Position numbers and translations under genes: made by a program. This document shows positions 1 through 10,084 of a DNA stretch of 64,000 nt, one piece after another. Under the pieces are notes generated by a model. That model had not been told where the DNA came from. It did no database searches and was given only the letters and a program-made list of their open reading frames with translations. The number at the start of each line of letters is the position of its first letter. Position 1 is the stretch's first letter. Source of the stretch: Babylonia areolata (lineage: Eukaryota > Mollusca > Gastropoda > Neogastropoda > Buccinidae); NCBI RefSeq assembly GCF_041734735.1, contig NC_134878.1, forward strand, positions 40,102,329 to 40,166,328, given 5' to 3'.

Positions 1-1716
1 CAGAGGAGCGATCTACGCAGATGACCTGGTACTCTGGTGCTCTGAAGAGTACTCCACTACAGCACAGGTATGCCTCCAGACTGTGCTCAACAAGATCAGC
101 AACTGGACCAAGGAATGGCTTGTCTCTGTCAACTCAAGCAAAACGATCTACAGTCTTCAGCCTATCTAGCAAGAAGCAGGAGGCGAAACTGACACTGAAC
201 AACCAAAGGCTTGCAGAGGAACCCACACCTACCTACCTGGGAGTGACCTTTGACCCAGGCTCACTTGGAAACAGCAGATCACCAGATGCTGTAGCAGGGC
301 CAAGCTGAGACTGGCGATCATGAGGAAACTTGCAGGGATGGACTGGGGGGCTGATGAACGTATCCTAAAGAGAGACTATATGGGGAGAGTCTGACCTGTA
401 GTTGAGTACGGGACATCAGCATGGGCATCAGCTGCAAAGTCTAACCTCAACCATCTCAACAAGATACAGAACCAAGCTCAGCATGTCATAACTGGCACCA
501 TGAGATCCACCTCAATCCTGAAGATGGAGACCACTGGGCTACAGTCATTGGAGGACAGAAGGGACACAAAGATCCTCATCCAGGCAGCAAAATTCAAACG
601 CCTTGAAAACCATCCAAAGAACAACAGAATGAGCAGACCCATCAAGAGCTGGCTGAAAAGAGGCAGCTTCATCCACCAGTCAAGACGCCTTGAAAGACAA
701 ACCCCAGTCTTGATGGAACACGAAGCAAAGCCTATCCTGGCAAATGTCACCCACCCATCTTGGAAGAGGCAGGTGTTCCCAACAGTAGTCACCAGAATTC
801 CCGGAGTGAAGAGAGGAACACAGTCAGACACCCAAAGGAAGGCCCTGGTCATGGAGTACATCTGCAACCAGTACCCCCAGGAAGACTGGACCCATGTCTT
901 TACAGATGGCTCCACCACAGAAGCACCGAGGGATGGTGGAGCTGGAATCTTCCTCCGATACAAAGACGGAGATGAAGAAATTGCAATCCCAACAGGAAAA
1001 TACTCCACCAACTTCTGAGCTGAGCGAGAAGTCCTCTGTGAGGCAGCCACAACAGTCTCGCACAACTCCACAAGAATAACAGGGCAGGTGGCGGTGTTCT
1101 CAGACGCTCTCTCCATGCTCCAAGCCCTCAAGAACTCCCGCTGCAAAGAACAGAACCATCTCACTTCAGCCCTTGTTGCCCTGAGTGCCAGAGTGGAGAA
1201 AGTGGTGATACAATGGGTACCAGCACACTGTGGCATCAGAGGCAATGAAAAAGTGGACATTCTGGCAAAAGGCGGTGCACAGAAGGAACAGGCCAACAAA
1301 CTGGTGTCATACGATGAAATCAAGACAATCATCAAGGCACAGCAAGGAATAAAGTGGCGCCTCCAGCACCCCAAATATAACCCAGAAGACAGATACCATT
1401 TGCTGAAACGACGGGAACACGTCAAGATCTTCCGCCTGAGGACTGGACACAACCGTCTGCTCCACCACATGCACACAAAATTTGGCATTGGACAGAGTGG
1501 AGAGTGCCCTTGTGGTGAGGGACCAATGAAAACCGACCACATCCTTCAAGACTGTATGACGCATGCAGCATCCAGGAGGAAGTACTGGCCAACACTGATA
1601 GCAGAGGAAGCCAAACTGTATGGCACCCTGGATGAGCTGCGATGGATGGCAGCCTTCATCGAGGACACTGGGCTGCTCATCTAATGGGAGGCCAACGAGG
1701 AAGAAGAAGAAGAAGA
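1..1716 (+). mobile_element. LINE with RNase H domain (I/Nimb-like), 5' part cut by window edge
   Basis: The end of a reverse transcriptase is followed by an RNase H domain. The RT active-site motif YADD lies at 14-25. RNase H shows TDGST near 900, AERE near 1020, FSDALS near 1103 and WVPAHCGIRGNEKVD near 1215-1260. A zinc-knuckle-like CPCGEGP...HILQDC follows near 1507-1555, with a stop at 1682-1684. The coding frame shifts near 150-165 and has in-frame stops near 390 and 1016, so the copy is dead. The 3' end is a short (AAG)n tail at 1700-1716, as in the LINE at 49644-50352. Confidence 0.85.
1088..1684 (+). pseudogene. LINE RNase H and C-terminal zinc motif (longest open part)
   Basis: The open segment carries the C-terminal half of RNase H. 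AVFSDALSMLQAL holds the third acidic residue, VVIQWVPAHCGIRGNEKVD the last catalytic region. Next comes the linker EEAKLYGTLDELRW and the cysteine-histidine motif CPCGEGPMKTDHILQDC. The first part of the domain (TDGSTTEAPRDGG near 900-940) lies upstream of an in-frame stop. It degrades the RNA strand during retrotransposition in related elements; here it is a relic. It has no relation to the laminin gene apart from sitting in or beyond its intron. Confidence 0.8.
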
Positions 1717-1830
1717 CCCCTGCCAGTATCTGCACTGGTGAGTCAAGGCATATAATGTGCAATTAAATGCATGTTTTGACTGCACTATCTGCATGCAAGT
1801 GTGTGTATGGGTTTATCTCCTGATACCAAC

Positions 1831-1983
1831 CTGTGTGTCATCAGCAACATACACAATGATGGCCCTGGACTGGTTCGTCCTCATCTTGAAGGTCATGTCA
1901 AAGGTTGTGCCAATGCCCTGTGGGAGCTCTACACCAATGAAGCTATCGGAGCGAGCCCTTCTGTATGTTGCAATGCGAGCCAC
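1831..1983 (-). CDS. Laminin alpha, exon 10 in window: start of LG3 domain
   Basis: This 51-codon exon opens the third laminin G-like domain, part of the C-terminal region of laminin alpha chains that binds integrins, dystroglycan and heparan sulfate in basement membranes. It begins with VARIATYRRAR and contains SFIGVELPQGIGTTF and RAIIVYVADDTQ, a typical first pair of LG beta strands. It follows exon 2630-2747 in phase 0 and ends in phase 0 at a gttggt donor. The acceptor (aattgcag) lies inside a 12-bp duplication made by a LINE fragment at 1992-2275, so its pyrimidine tract is the LINE's own tail. An N-Q-S glycosylation sequon is present. The rest of LG3 lies beyond the window. Identification as laminin comes from continuity with the upstream exons. 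Confidence 0.85.
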
Positions 1984-2287
1984 CTGCAATTGAAATGAAA
2001 TGAAATTATGGTGCTTAGAGCCTCGCCAACCACTAAGGCCATCTCAAGGCTATCGCCGTGTTAATAACTACTACAAGAATAAAAAAAACAACAACAAGTA
2101 AAATGAGTCACCACTTCAAACTTTCCACTCCAAAGTTTTTAAAAAAACTTCCATAGTTTAAAACCTTCAAATCTGGTTAAAAATGTTCACTTCTTTTAAG
2201 AAGTCCATCAGCGCCCACGGAAGGACATCACGAAACAAAGTCTTCAAAGAAACCGCCATGTAATGTCTGTGTCTACCACCTGCAATT
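1980..2287 (-). promoter_or_regulatory. Duplicated 3' splice site (two aattgcag|gtgg copies)
   Basis: The two copies of aattgcaggtgg on the minus strand lie at 2287-2276 and 1991-1980. The upstream copy keeps the original intron sequence in front of it; the downstream copy adjoins the LG3 exon and is preceded by the LINE tail (ATTTC repeats) as its pyrimidine tract. Use of the upstream copy would add LINE sequence and reach a TGA after about eleven codons. Use of the downstream copy keeps LG3 in frame. Confidence 0.75.
1992..2275 (-). mobile_element. 5'-truncated LINE 3' end inserted at the laminin LG3 splice acceptor
   Basis: A 284-bp fragment matches 40955-41245, the 3' region of the LINE nested in the DIRS element; the match ends at 2275. 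The tail is repeated ATTTC units read on the minus strand (1992-2007). It is bounded by 12-bp direct repeats ccacctgcaatt (1980-1991 and 2276-2287), a clean target-site duplication. The duplicated word contains the AG acceptor and the first four bases of exon 1831-1983. The insertion is in the same orientation as laminin. A tRNA-like head is not seen, so a SINE is less likely than a truncated LINE. Confidence 0.85.
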
Positions 2288-2629
2288 ACATAATGTTATA
2301 TAACAGATATGCTAAATTCGAAACTAAGCACTCACTTCTTTTTCACAAGGCCATACAGTATCAATAGATTAAAAACAACAACAACCCATTAAACCACACT
2401 ATAGTCATAAACAAACAGCTCATCCAAACTATAAAGAAACATACTGATATCTCTTCAAAATTCAAAGGTTAAAATTTGGCTGGCCAAATAATGATCAACA
2501 GTAGCTTGCAACAGTTTCACATTATAATACCAACCAAAAGATCTGCTGTGGAATGGTAACTGAAGAAATGAGGGGAGGCAGGATTTTAAAACTGTTCAAA
2601 AAGAATTCACCCAACAAACGATCATATAC
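2288..2629. other. Laminin intron, no recognisable gene
   Basis: AT-rich intron sequence between the LINE fragment and exon 2630-2747. I see no coding signal, repeat or structure I can name. Confidence 0.6.
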
Positions 2630-2747
2630 CTTTGCTGGGCATCCACGCACAACTCCCTTGGCTTTCTGGTTGTCGTTGAGGTCCCAGGCAATTGTGCCAA
2701 ACTGCATGTTGCGAATACAGCCATCAAAACCATAGCTGCCAACGTTC
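2630..2747 (-). CDS. Laminin alpha, exon 9 in window: end of LG2 domain
   Basis: The exon encodes the C-terminal strands of LG2: NVGSYGFDGCIRNMQFG, then AWDLNDNQKAKG, then VVRGCPAK. The GFDGC and RGC cysteines form the disulfide conserved at the end of most LG domains. The first base completes a GG|G glycine codon with exon 3801-3894. The exon ends in phase 0 at a gtatat donor. The acceptor is gtgcacag. The fit of sequence and phase on both sides makes this a secure call. It is a short exon flanked by introns of 646 and 1053 bp, the smallest in the window. Confidence 0.93.
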
Positions 2748-3089
2748 CTGTGCACATTATTCAGTGTCAGTGGTTTGACCAGGTCACACTAACAGCAGTG
2801 AAAGTCCCTTTTCTAACCTACCATTAACTATTTTTAGTCCAAGCAGGGAAGTTTGCTAAACACTTGCTTAAAAAGATATACTAATTTAAAAAAAAAAGTA
2901 ATATAATCTTTAATATGAATTTTTTTCATATCATTTGCAGGCCAAGTAAAATATTCTGGGTAACTCATTGCATTCAATGATGTTTGGAGGTATGTGCTGC
3001 GTTAATTCCGAATGGAACTGGTGTGCCGCAACTGACAATAGCAGGATTGTCATGTCTGACTGATAAATTTTTGCATGGACAGTGTGTTG

Positions 3090-3578
3090 TCAAGGACAAC
3101 ACCAAGTTTCCTGACTGAGCTGGAAAGAGGGGTGGATGTGCTGACAAGTTCTGATTGTATCAGTTGTGATGGAAGACAGTCTTTGTTTAGTTCCTATGGT
3201 AATTGCTTTGGTTTTGTCCGCATTCAATTGTAACTTATTAAGAGTCATCCAGTTTTGAATGTCCAGGAAGCAGTTGGAAGTTTCTTGCAAGTGCGAGGAG
3301 AGATTTTCAGGGGTATCACTTTTCTGAAGTTGAGTGTCATCAGCGTAAGAATGATGACTGACATCATGGTGGTTGATAATTTCAGCGAGAGGAGCAGTGT
3401 ACAGTGTGAAGAGCACAGAGCCTAAAACAGATCCCTGTGGGACTCTGTTCAACTTTAATGGGTTCAGACTGACAATTATCAACTGTGACAGACTGACAAT
3501 TATCAACTGTGACAGACTGGAATCAGTCGGTGAGATATGATCTGAACCAGCTGAGAGCAGTATCAACTGCATGAACAA
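3090..3578 (-). pseudogene. LINE reverse transcriptase fragment (CR1/L2-like)
   Basis: The fragment reads [19 protein letters not shown], then [14 protein letters not shown] and [17 protein letters not shown]. These are RT blocks 4 to 6 with the catalytic YADD. It lacks the endonuclease, fingers and C-terminus, so it is a relic in the intron between exons 2630-2747 and 3801-3894. A 23-bp tandem duplication near 3468-3518 repeats SQLIIVSL in the translation. The block order and the FTLYTAPL motif fit CR1/L2-type LINEs; the clade is not certain. Confidence 0.8.
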
Positions 3579-3800
3579 ACAATATCAATATATCCAATCT
3601 TGTTGGGAAACATACAGTCAACCATATTTCTTTTTAAGGGACATGAAATTTAGAAATTTATTTGGCTTAAACAGTATGGAATGGCCCACAGTATCAACAC
3701 CAAAAACATGTTGCTATCACACAGGGATGAAAGAACTACAATACTTTGCTTTTAGGATGTACAGGAATGCAAGTCAACAGGTCCAGAAAAGAAAGCTTAC

Positions 3801-3894
3801 CCCACAGGCACCAAAATCTGATTGTATCCTCCTATGAAGATGTCCTCAGTAGTGGACAGTTCAGACAGTGAGCCTGGAGAGCTGCTTTCACTCA
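3801..3894 (-). CDS. Laminin alpha, exon 8 in window: middle of LG2 (short exon)
   Basis: The flanking exons demand a linker exon that starts with two bases and ends with two. This 94-bp segment meets that exactly: it has a ttttttcag acceptor, a gtaagc donor, and reads SESSSPGSLSELSTTEDIF followed by IGGYNQILVPVG. The I/L-GG motif is the strand normally found before the loop and the GC motif of LG domains. The junctions are A|TG (Met) with exon 5950-6287 and GG|G (Gly) with exon 2630-2747. A minisatellite starts only about 35 bp upstream of the acceptor. The exon is easy to miss because it is short and the repeat is close. Confidence 0.88.
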
Positions 3895-3928
3895 CTGAAA
3901 AAATCAACATGGATCCGCTTCACCAATA

Positions 3929-5596
3929 TGACACAGACATGGGTCCTGTCCTGTCCTGACCGACATGACACAGACATGGGTCCTGTCCTCACCGACATGA
4001 CACAGACATGGGTCCTGTCCTGTCCTCACCGACATGACACAGACATGGGTCCTGTCCTGTCCTCACCGACATGACACAGACATGGGTCCTGTCCTGTCCT
4101 CATCGACATGACATAGACATGGGTCCTGTCCTGTCCTGACCGACATGACACAGACATGGGTCCTGTCCTCACCGACATGACACAGACATGGGTCCTGTCC
4201 TCACCGACATGACACAGACATGGGTCCTGTCCTGTCCTCACCGACATGACACAGACATGGGTCCTGTCCTGTCCTCACCGACATGACACAGACATGGGTC
4301 CTGTCCTGTCCTCATCGACATGACATAGACATGGGTCCTGTCCTGTCCTGACCGACATGACACAGACATGGGTCCTGTCCTCACCGACATGACACAGACA
4401 TGGGTCCTGTCATGTCCTGACCGACATGACACTGACATAAGTCCTGTCCTGTCCTGACCGACATGACACAGACATGGGTCCTGTCCTGTCCTCACCGACA
4501 TGACACTGACATGAGTCCTGTCCTGTCCTGACCGACATGACACAGACATGGGTCCTGTCCTGTCCTCACTGACATGACACACATGAGTCCTGTCCTCACT
4601 GACATAACACAGACATGGGTCCTGTACTGTCCTCACCGACATGACACTGACATGAGTCCTGTCCTGTCCTCACCGACATGACACAGACATGGGTCCTGTC
4701 CTGTCCTCATTGACATGACATAGACATGGGTCCTGTCATGTCCTCATTGACATGACATAGACACAGGTCTTGTCCTGTTCTCACCAACATGACAGACATG
4801 GGTCCTGTCCTGTCCTGTCCTGACCAACATGACACACATGGGTCCTGTCATGTCCTCACCAACATGACACACATGGGTCCTGTCATGTCCTCATCAACAT
4901 GACACAGACATGGGTCCTGTCATGTCCTCACCAACATGACACACATGGGTCCTGTCATGTCCTCATCAACATGACACAGACATGGGTCCTGTCCTGTCCT
5001 GACCAACATGACACACATGGGTCCTGTCATGTCCTCACCAACATGACACACATGGGTCCTGTCCTGTCCTCATTGACATGACATAGACATGGGTCCTGTC
5101 ATGTCCTCATTGACATGACATAGACACAGGTCTTGTCCTGTTCTCACCAACATGACAGACATGGGTCCTGTCCTGTCCTGACCAACATGACACACATGGG
5201 TCCTGTCATGTCCTCACCAACATGACACACATGGGTCCTGTCATGTCCTCATCAACATGACACAGACATGGGTCCTGTCATGTCCTCACCAACATGACAC
5301 ACATGGGTCCTGTCATGTCCTCATCAACATGACACAGACATGGGTCCTGTCCTGTCCTGACCAACATGACACACATGGGTCCTGTCATGTCCTCACCAAC
5401 ATGACACACATGGGTCCTGTCATGTCCTCATCAACATGACACAGACATGGGTCCTGTCATGTCCTCACCAACATGACACACATGGGTCCTGTCCTGTCCT
5501 GACCGACATGACACAGACATGGGTCCTGTCCTCACCGACATGACACAGACATGGGTCCTGTCATGTCCTAATCAACATGACACACATGGGTCCTTA
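3929..5596. repeat. Minisatellite, 32-37 bp units, about 47 copies
   Basis: Tandem units built on gacatgacacagacatggg plus tcctgtcctgtcctcacc vary between 32 and 37 bp. Units in the left half mostly start gacatg, and those in the right half mostly aacatg. Blocks are duplicated at higher order: the segment from about 4741 recurs from about 5104 (period 358-363 bp), and a block near 4098 recurs about 215 bp later. Both strands stay open for long stretches, giving spurious ORFs. It fills most of the 2-kb intron between exons 5950-6287 and 3801-3894. Confidence 0.95.
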
Positions 5597-5949
5597 CAAA
5601 AAATTCATTTCAACTATAAGCACGATGGTTAAATGTGCAAATGTTGTCTAGCTACACTTTCGGGGTTAAATAACATTTGTATTTTCTCAACTTTTATGTG
5701 GCATTGTTATATATTTGGAAATGTTTGTTCTGGGCATGAAAACATTTTGTAGTTATCCCCCATACTCCAATAGGAGTGAAAGGATAATCAAAACTTGAAG
5801 ACAGATGCGTGCAAAAAACATGTACAAAAAGAGGAACAGCTTCTGAAACAGACTGATAAAGAGCATAAAAACACTGAATCAGAAAGACAGAGATACAAGG
5901 ACACTAAGTTTTAAAAAAATAGAGAGAAAAGCAGAGTGGCAGAACTCAC
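5597..5949. other. Laminin intron, no feature seen
   Basis: AT-rich sequence between the minisatellite and exon 5950-6287. No coding or repeat signal recognised. Confidence 0.6.
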
Positions 5950-6287
5950 TGATCTGATTGTCCACACTGAGCAGGCCGCGCTGCCTAGAGCGACTGATGG
6001 AGATGGAGTGCCACTCCCCGTTGTTCACTTTGTTCCTGCCCTCCAGACTGACTGGGCCCCCACCCAGATCATACTGGAACACCACCCGCCCATCCCTCAG
6101 CTCGATGGACAGGAAGTCCCGCTTCTCGTCACTCATGTACACCAACAGGCCTGACTCAGAAAACGTCTGGAACTGCAGCAGAATGTCTGTCTTGTTGGGT
6201 CGTAGGCTCAACTTGTTGCGGTTCAGCACAACATAGCCCACTCCGTTGAATCGCATGCCACTGGTGACCATTTCCTTCATCACATCC
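5950..6287 (-). CDS. Laminin alpha, exon 7 in window: first half of LG2
   Basis: This is the longest exon here, 338 bp. It reads DVMKEMVTSGMRFNGVGYV, then the LG core DILLQFQTFSESGLLVYM, DFLSIELRDGRVVFQYDLG, NNGEWHSISISRSRQRG and LLSVDNQI. The GLLVYM, DLGGG and NNGEWH segments are hallmark LG strands. The first base completes an AG|G arginine codon from exon 27525-27649, across a 21.2-kb intron. The exon ends with one base of a Met codon at a gtgagt donor. It carries an N-K-T sequon. The similarity to alpha1/alpha2-type LG2 domains is from memory of the family. Confidence 0.95.
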
Positions 6288-7140
6288 CTGGAAAAAGAGA
6301 AGAGAGTCAGACAATTTTTCATTCAGTGATCTAGAAACTGGTGAACAGAATGTTTTGTTTTTCAGGTATAGATATCATGAAAAACAATACAGAGAGGCAA
6401 CATTCACCAAAATAAACTCTGGAGCACGGCGGCACAAGGCAGCCCATTTAGTTTTGGCGCGAAGCGGAGGGGAGAGGGATGAACAGCGAGCGAGCGCGAA
6501 ACGTTGGAAAGGTGATAGCCTGGACAGACAGGCAGGCAGTATATGGGGCAGCGCTTTGCCGCACCACTAACTTCGCGCTGTTCTCTGCGGAGCGCATGTT
6601 ACACGGGCAGTGTGTACAGCTGTGAACAGCTTCGCTGCTGCTGATAAACTGTCAGAAACAGGGTTATGTGCTTTAAAAAAATAATACTCTATGTCAGAAT
6701 GCAACAAGAAGGGCGCTATGGGTGTGAATGGATGTGTAATTCTCTGACAAATTTAACGATACCAAACATGAGTAGGTTTAATTTCCTACAGGCAGTGTAC
6801 AAGCGGTACAAAACTTAGCGAGCACACGAACATTCTGTTTGAACTGAGGAACACACACGAAACGTAGTTCAAATTCAACTCCGTGTTGTGTGTGTATATC
6901 ACTTTAGTTTGAGATAAAACTTATATCATGATATACATGCATGACTCCACAATACAACTGGAAGGAAAATATAGCCGATACTGTTACCTAGAGGTGGCAG
7001 ACCGCCCCGGAATTAGTGTCAGTATTTAACGGTCAGCTCCACTGAGAACTGCTGCCAGCCACGTAAGTTTCACACTTCTCTCAACATCACGGGAAGAGAG
7101 ACAGACAGACAGATATGCAGGGACAGACATACTGAGAAAC
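6288..7140. other. Intron with a GC-rich patch, unassigned
   Basis: The start of the 21-kb intron. A GC-rich patch at about 6416-6600 (gcgcgaagcgg and similar words) contrasts with its AT-rich surroundings and may be the edge of a DNA transposon. No terminal repeat could be paired and no credible protein is encoded. Confidence 0.4.
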
Positions 7141-7152
7141 AGAGGAACATGT

Positions 7153-7201
7153 ACGGAGAGAGAAAGGGGAGAGGCACAGAGAGAGAGGGAGAGAGAGAGA
7201 C

Positions 7202-7239
<38 letters not shown>

Positions 7240-7261
7240 GCACACAGAGAGGGGGAGAGAG
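7153..7261. repeat. (GA)n purine-rich microsatellite
   Basis: GA dinucleotides dominate, with the purest run at about 7205-7237. ORFs across it (ERERERE or SLSLSLS) are artefacts of the repeat. Confidence 0.9.
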
Positions 7262-7605
7262 ATTTTCGCCGACTAGATGTTTTGCGTGTCAGTATGTGTG
7301 CCTTTGCTTGCGACATGCATTTGGTCATTCTAAAAGATACACCTTGACGATACCATGCTTTTAGTAAACAATCACAATGTAACGTACTGACATGCATTTG
7401 TAAGTTCTAAATAATAAAATACATTCCTACCTGAACTTATAAATCCGTATGAATCCTTGTTTGTAGTTGGTAATCCACTCAGTTGAAGTGTAACACTGAC
7501 TAAACTCAAACATTTTTTCTTTTCTTTTTTTTCTCTCCATACAATGTGTGTGTATGTGGGAGGGAGGGATTCAGAGTGGAGAAAAGAACAGGGCTGAAAA
7601 TTTCT

Positions 7606-8382
7606 TTATTCTTTACTTTTTGATTTGTGCCGTGATTCTCCTGCTTGGGGTACGACTTGCTGAAGCATGGGGGAGACAATAGTCATGTGCTCTTGCATAA
7701 TGACACGTAGTTTGTCATCTTGTGACTGCATCCCTAATACTTTCTTTTTGAGTGAATTGATGACTGCATGTGTTGCCTCCCCCCATTGTTCCCCGTGTAG
7801 TGCCAGGCCAAAACCGTGAGAATGAATGAATGGAATGCAGTGATTTTCTAGGATGTGTTGCTTGGGAATGATGCGTGTTTGTGGGAATTGTTGGCGGAAG
7901 AAAGACATGTACTGTTTGATGTCACTATCCAGTGTGTCAACGTCACTGTCTGTCAAGGGTCTTTGATGTGAGATGTTTACGTGAATGCGTGTGAACAGCG
8001 TGTTTAGTGTTTTAAACTTCTGGGAAATGTTCCTAGCTCTGAGGTTTATGTCCGCGTCTTGAGTCAGTTCACCTGTTTTCTTGACTACACTGTCACTGAT
8101 GTGTTCTATTGTTTCTGGCTTGAGGTATTTGTGACAGTGGTTTCCAATGAATGATGCTCCGTGGTATGCCTGTCTGTGTATTTTATGCTGTTGAAGTACA
8201 GCATCTAAGTGTTGTGTGACAGGGCCAGCCAGGTGTGGAAGGTCAAGCTGTGTCTTGAGATATTCAATGTCTGCATCTTTTTCTTCTACCATATCTGCTA
8301 GCTCACGTTGCTGTTTTTGGAAATCACTGAGTGGTGTACTGTCTCCTTCAGGCTCATTAAATACAATCCTAGTTTCTAGCAA
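7606..8382 (-). CDS. RAG1-like transposase, C-terminal part with putative catalytic Glu
   Basis: The 258-codon C-terminal piece starts with a coiled-coil-like stretch (FQKQQRELADMVEEKDADIE). It has ILENHCIPFIHSHGFGLALH and then GEQWGEATHAVINSLKKK, where the Glu at 7789-7791 matches the position of RAG1's catalytic Glu (a G-x-G-x-W-x-SEG-like context before the helix). It ends QVVPQAGESRHKSKSKE and a stop. Coding in this frame extends upstream of the Met at 8382 to about 8500 (FSEFVDKLRQLQSAEEEKR), so the Met is not the true start. The whole protein would be about 930 residues, close to RAG1. Confidence 0.65.
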   Translation of the reverse strand: MLETRIVFNEPEGDSTPLSDFQKQQRELADMVEEKDADIEYLKTQLDLPHLAGPVTQHLDAVLQQHKIHRQAYHGASFIGNHCHKYLKPETIEHISDSVVKKTGELTQDADINLRARNISQKFKTLNTLFTRIHVNISHQRPLTDSDVDTLDSDIKQYMSFFRQQFPQTRIIPKQHILENHCIPFIHSHGFGLALHGEQWGEATHAVINSLKKKVLGMQSQDDKLRVIMQEHMTIVSPMLQQVVPQAGESRHKSKSKE

Positions 8383-8423
8383 TCTCTTTTCTTCTTCAGC
8401 ACTTTGGAGCTGTCTCAGCTTGT

Positions 8424-9963
8424 CTACAAACTCAGAAAAGGCTGAGTCGCTGTCTGTTTTTCCTGGCTGGCTATTGACTCTCCTATCTTTTTGTCAAGAG
8501 AATGACACTCCCCCGCCAGTAGGTCATGGTGTTTTTTGACCACTCCCAGAAGAATGTGCAGGTATGGGGGAGCCACTTGGCTAAGTTCTATGTCAACAAT
8601 AGGCTCCCTGACTACATTGTTGTGCAGGCTGGCGATTTTCTGCTTGGAGTGTTTGTATTTGTTGTAGTCTGTCTTGATGCCCTGTAATGTGCGCTGTGTG
8701 ATGTTGCCTTCATTGCAGTGAGGTGGATTTTGTGTTTGTGATTTGGATGCTGTGCAGTATAAACATGGGTGTGTCCCCTGAGCACCTGACAGTCCATACA
8801 GTTTGAGGAGAAAGTCATAGTCCCCAAACAAGGTCACTTTGACTCTCTTGTTTTGCCATGTCATTGACTGCACAGCAGCTAGCTGTTCTTTGTAGGGTTC
8901 TAAGATTCTTCTCAAATTGTCTGGACTGTCCTTGCAGTCTACAATGGCCAGGAGACACGTGTTGTGTTTTGAGTTGGGGTTGGTGAGATTTGCAATTTGA
9001 AGCATGAGTTTGAATGTCCCCCCTCCATGGTCCCCTCCAATTTTTACCCATATCTCATCCTGTGGTATTCTATCATCATGCCATGTCAACTTGTTTTCTC
9101 TGTCGTACTGGTCTAATAAGTTTTCTACCATCTTTGGAATGTCTTTGATTTTTCCTACTGTTGTTTCCTCCTCTGTTTGTCTCCCCTCTTTATCAACAAA
9201 GATGAGTTTTGTCTTTTGTATTTCTACCTCCCCAAACATTGCTTCTTTCTGCACCTCCCTCTCCTTCCTTTCCCCTTCATGTTCCACACCAATACTGGCA
9301 TAAAACCTCTTTTGTATCCTGTGTTGTGCCCAGCTTAACCCCATGGCAGCTCTCAGTGCAGACCCTTGTTTTTTGGTCACTTTCACTGGGCCACATCCAG
9401 CAGCTTGCAGTATCTGTTGTCTGTGACTCTGAGCTGATCTTTTGATTTCTGACCCCTGCTGTTTTACTATGGCTTCTCTACTGTTCCCTGAGATGTGCTT
9501 TCTAATTTTTTGCATAATTTGAGACCGTTTTTTCTTCAGAGGAGATGATGCTATGGCAGATGATTTACGGGGTTGTGTGACTATTTTCAACACTATTGGC
9601 TGACCTCCAGTTTTGCATCTAACTGTTGATTTGTCTCCTGACTTAAACATTTCCCTACGTGTTAGTTGTGTGTATAACTTTTCTTCTTCTTCAGTGAGAG
9701 ATTTATTGAGATCCTCATCCTCTGAGTCAACATACACCGTCTTGCGTTTCAATAGTGCGATGGGTGATATAGCTGCGTCAGTGACAGATGTTTTGGGTGT
9801 GATTGGAGATGTGTTTGTGCACAGCATTCTTGTTTTTTTGACTGGTGTTGATGTGGACTGACAAAATGACGTTGACACACGGTCATCGGTATCTAAGCAG
9901 AGGTCAGACGGATCAAAACTGTCATCCGTGCATTTTTTTTTACTGGTGCTGATCGTCTTTTTT
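8424..9963 (-). CDS. RAG1/Transib-like transposase core
   Basis: A continuous frame of about 510 codons. The first part is a basic, low-complexity linker (KSSAIASSPLKKKRSQ). Then come GLSWAQHRIQKRFYASIG and the putative catalytic segment KIGGDHGGGTFKLMLQI, first Asp at 9030-9032. TCLLAIVDCKDSPDNLRRIL and LFGDYDFLLKLYGLSGAQG (second Asp at 8814-8816) follow, then HPCLYC. This parallels RAG1 around its second Asp: a CLMLADESDHETL-like strand, a GYDEKL-like Asp and a C-x2-C. The frame is lost near 8450-8530 and continues in 7606-8382. Strand and spacing make it one gene with the neighbouring pieces. A different DDE family with convergent spacing is possible. Confidence 0.7.
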
Positions 9964-10084
9964 CGGATGACCAGACTGACTTTTTGAGTGATGAAAAGAG
10001 CATGTTTTGCACTGATCCAAAGATAGATCTTGATCGAAAGTTGTCCAGATTTCGGACATTCTGTCAATGTCAAGTGCAACATTT

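Noticed and set aside
478-1542. 354-codon minus-strand ORF
   Set aside because: Antisense shadow of the LINE RT and RNase H region.
4026-5439. Long ORFs on both strands in the tandem array
   Set aside because: They are translations of the 32-37 bp minisatellite; open on both strands, without start context or domain.
3929-5596. CRISPR-like array
   Set aside because: The units are contiguous variants of one another with no unique spacers, and the genome is animal.
7026-7397. ORFs of SLSLSLS or RERERER type
   Set aside because: Products of the GA microsatellite.
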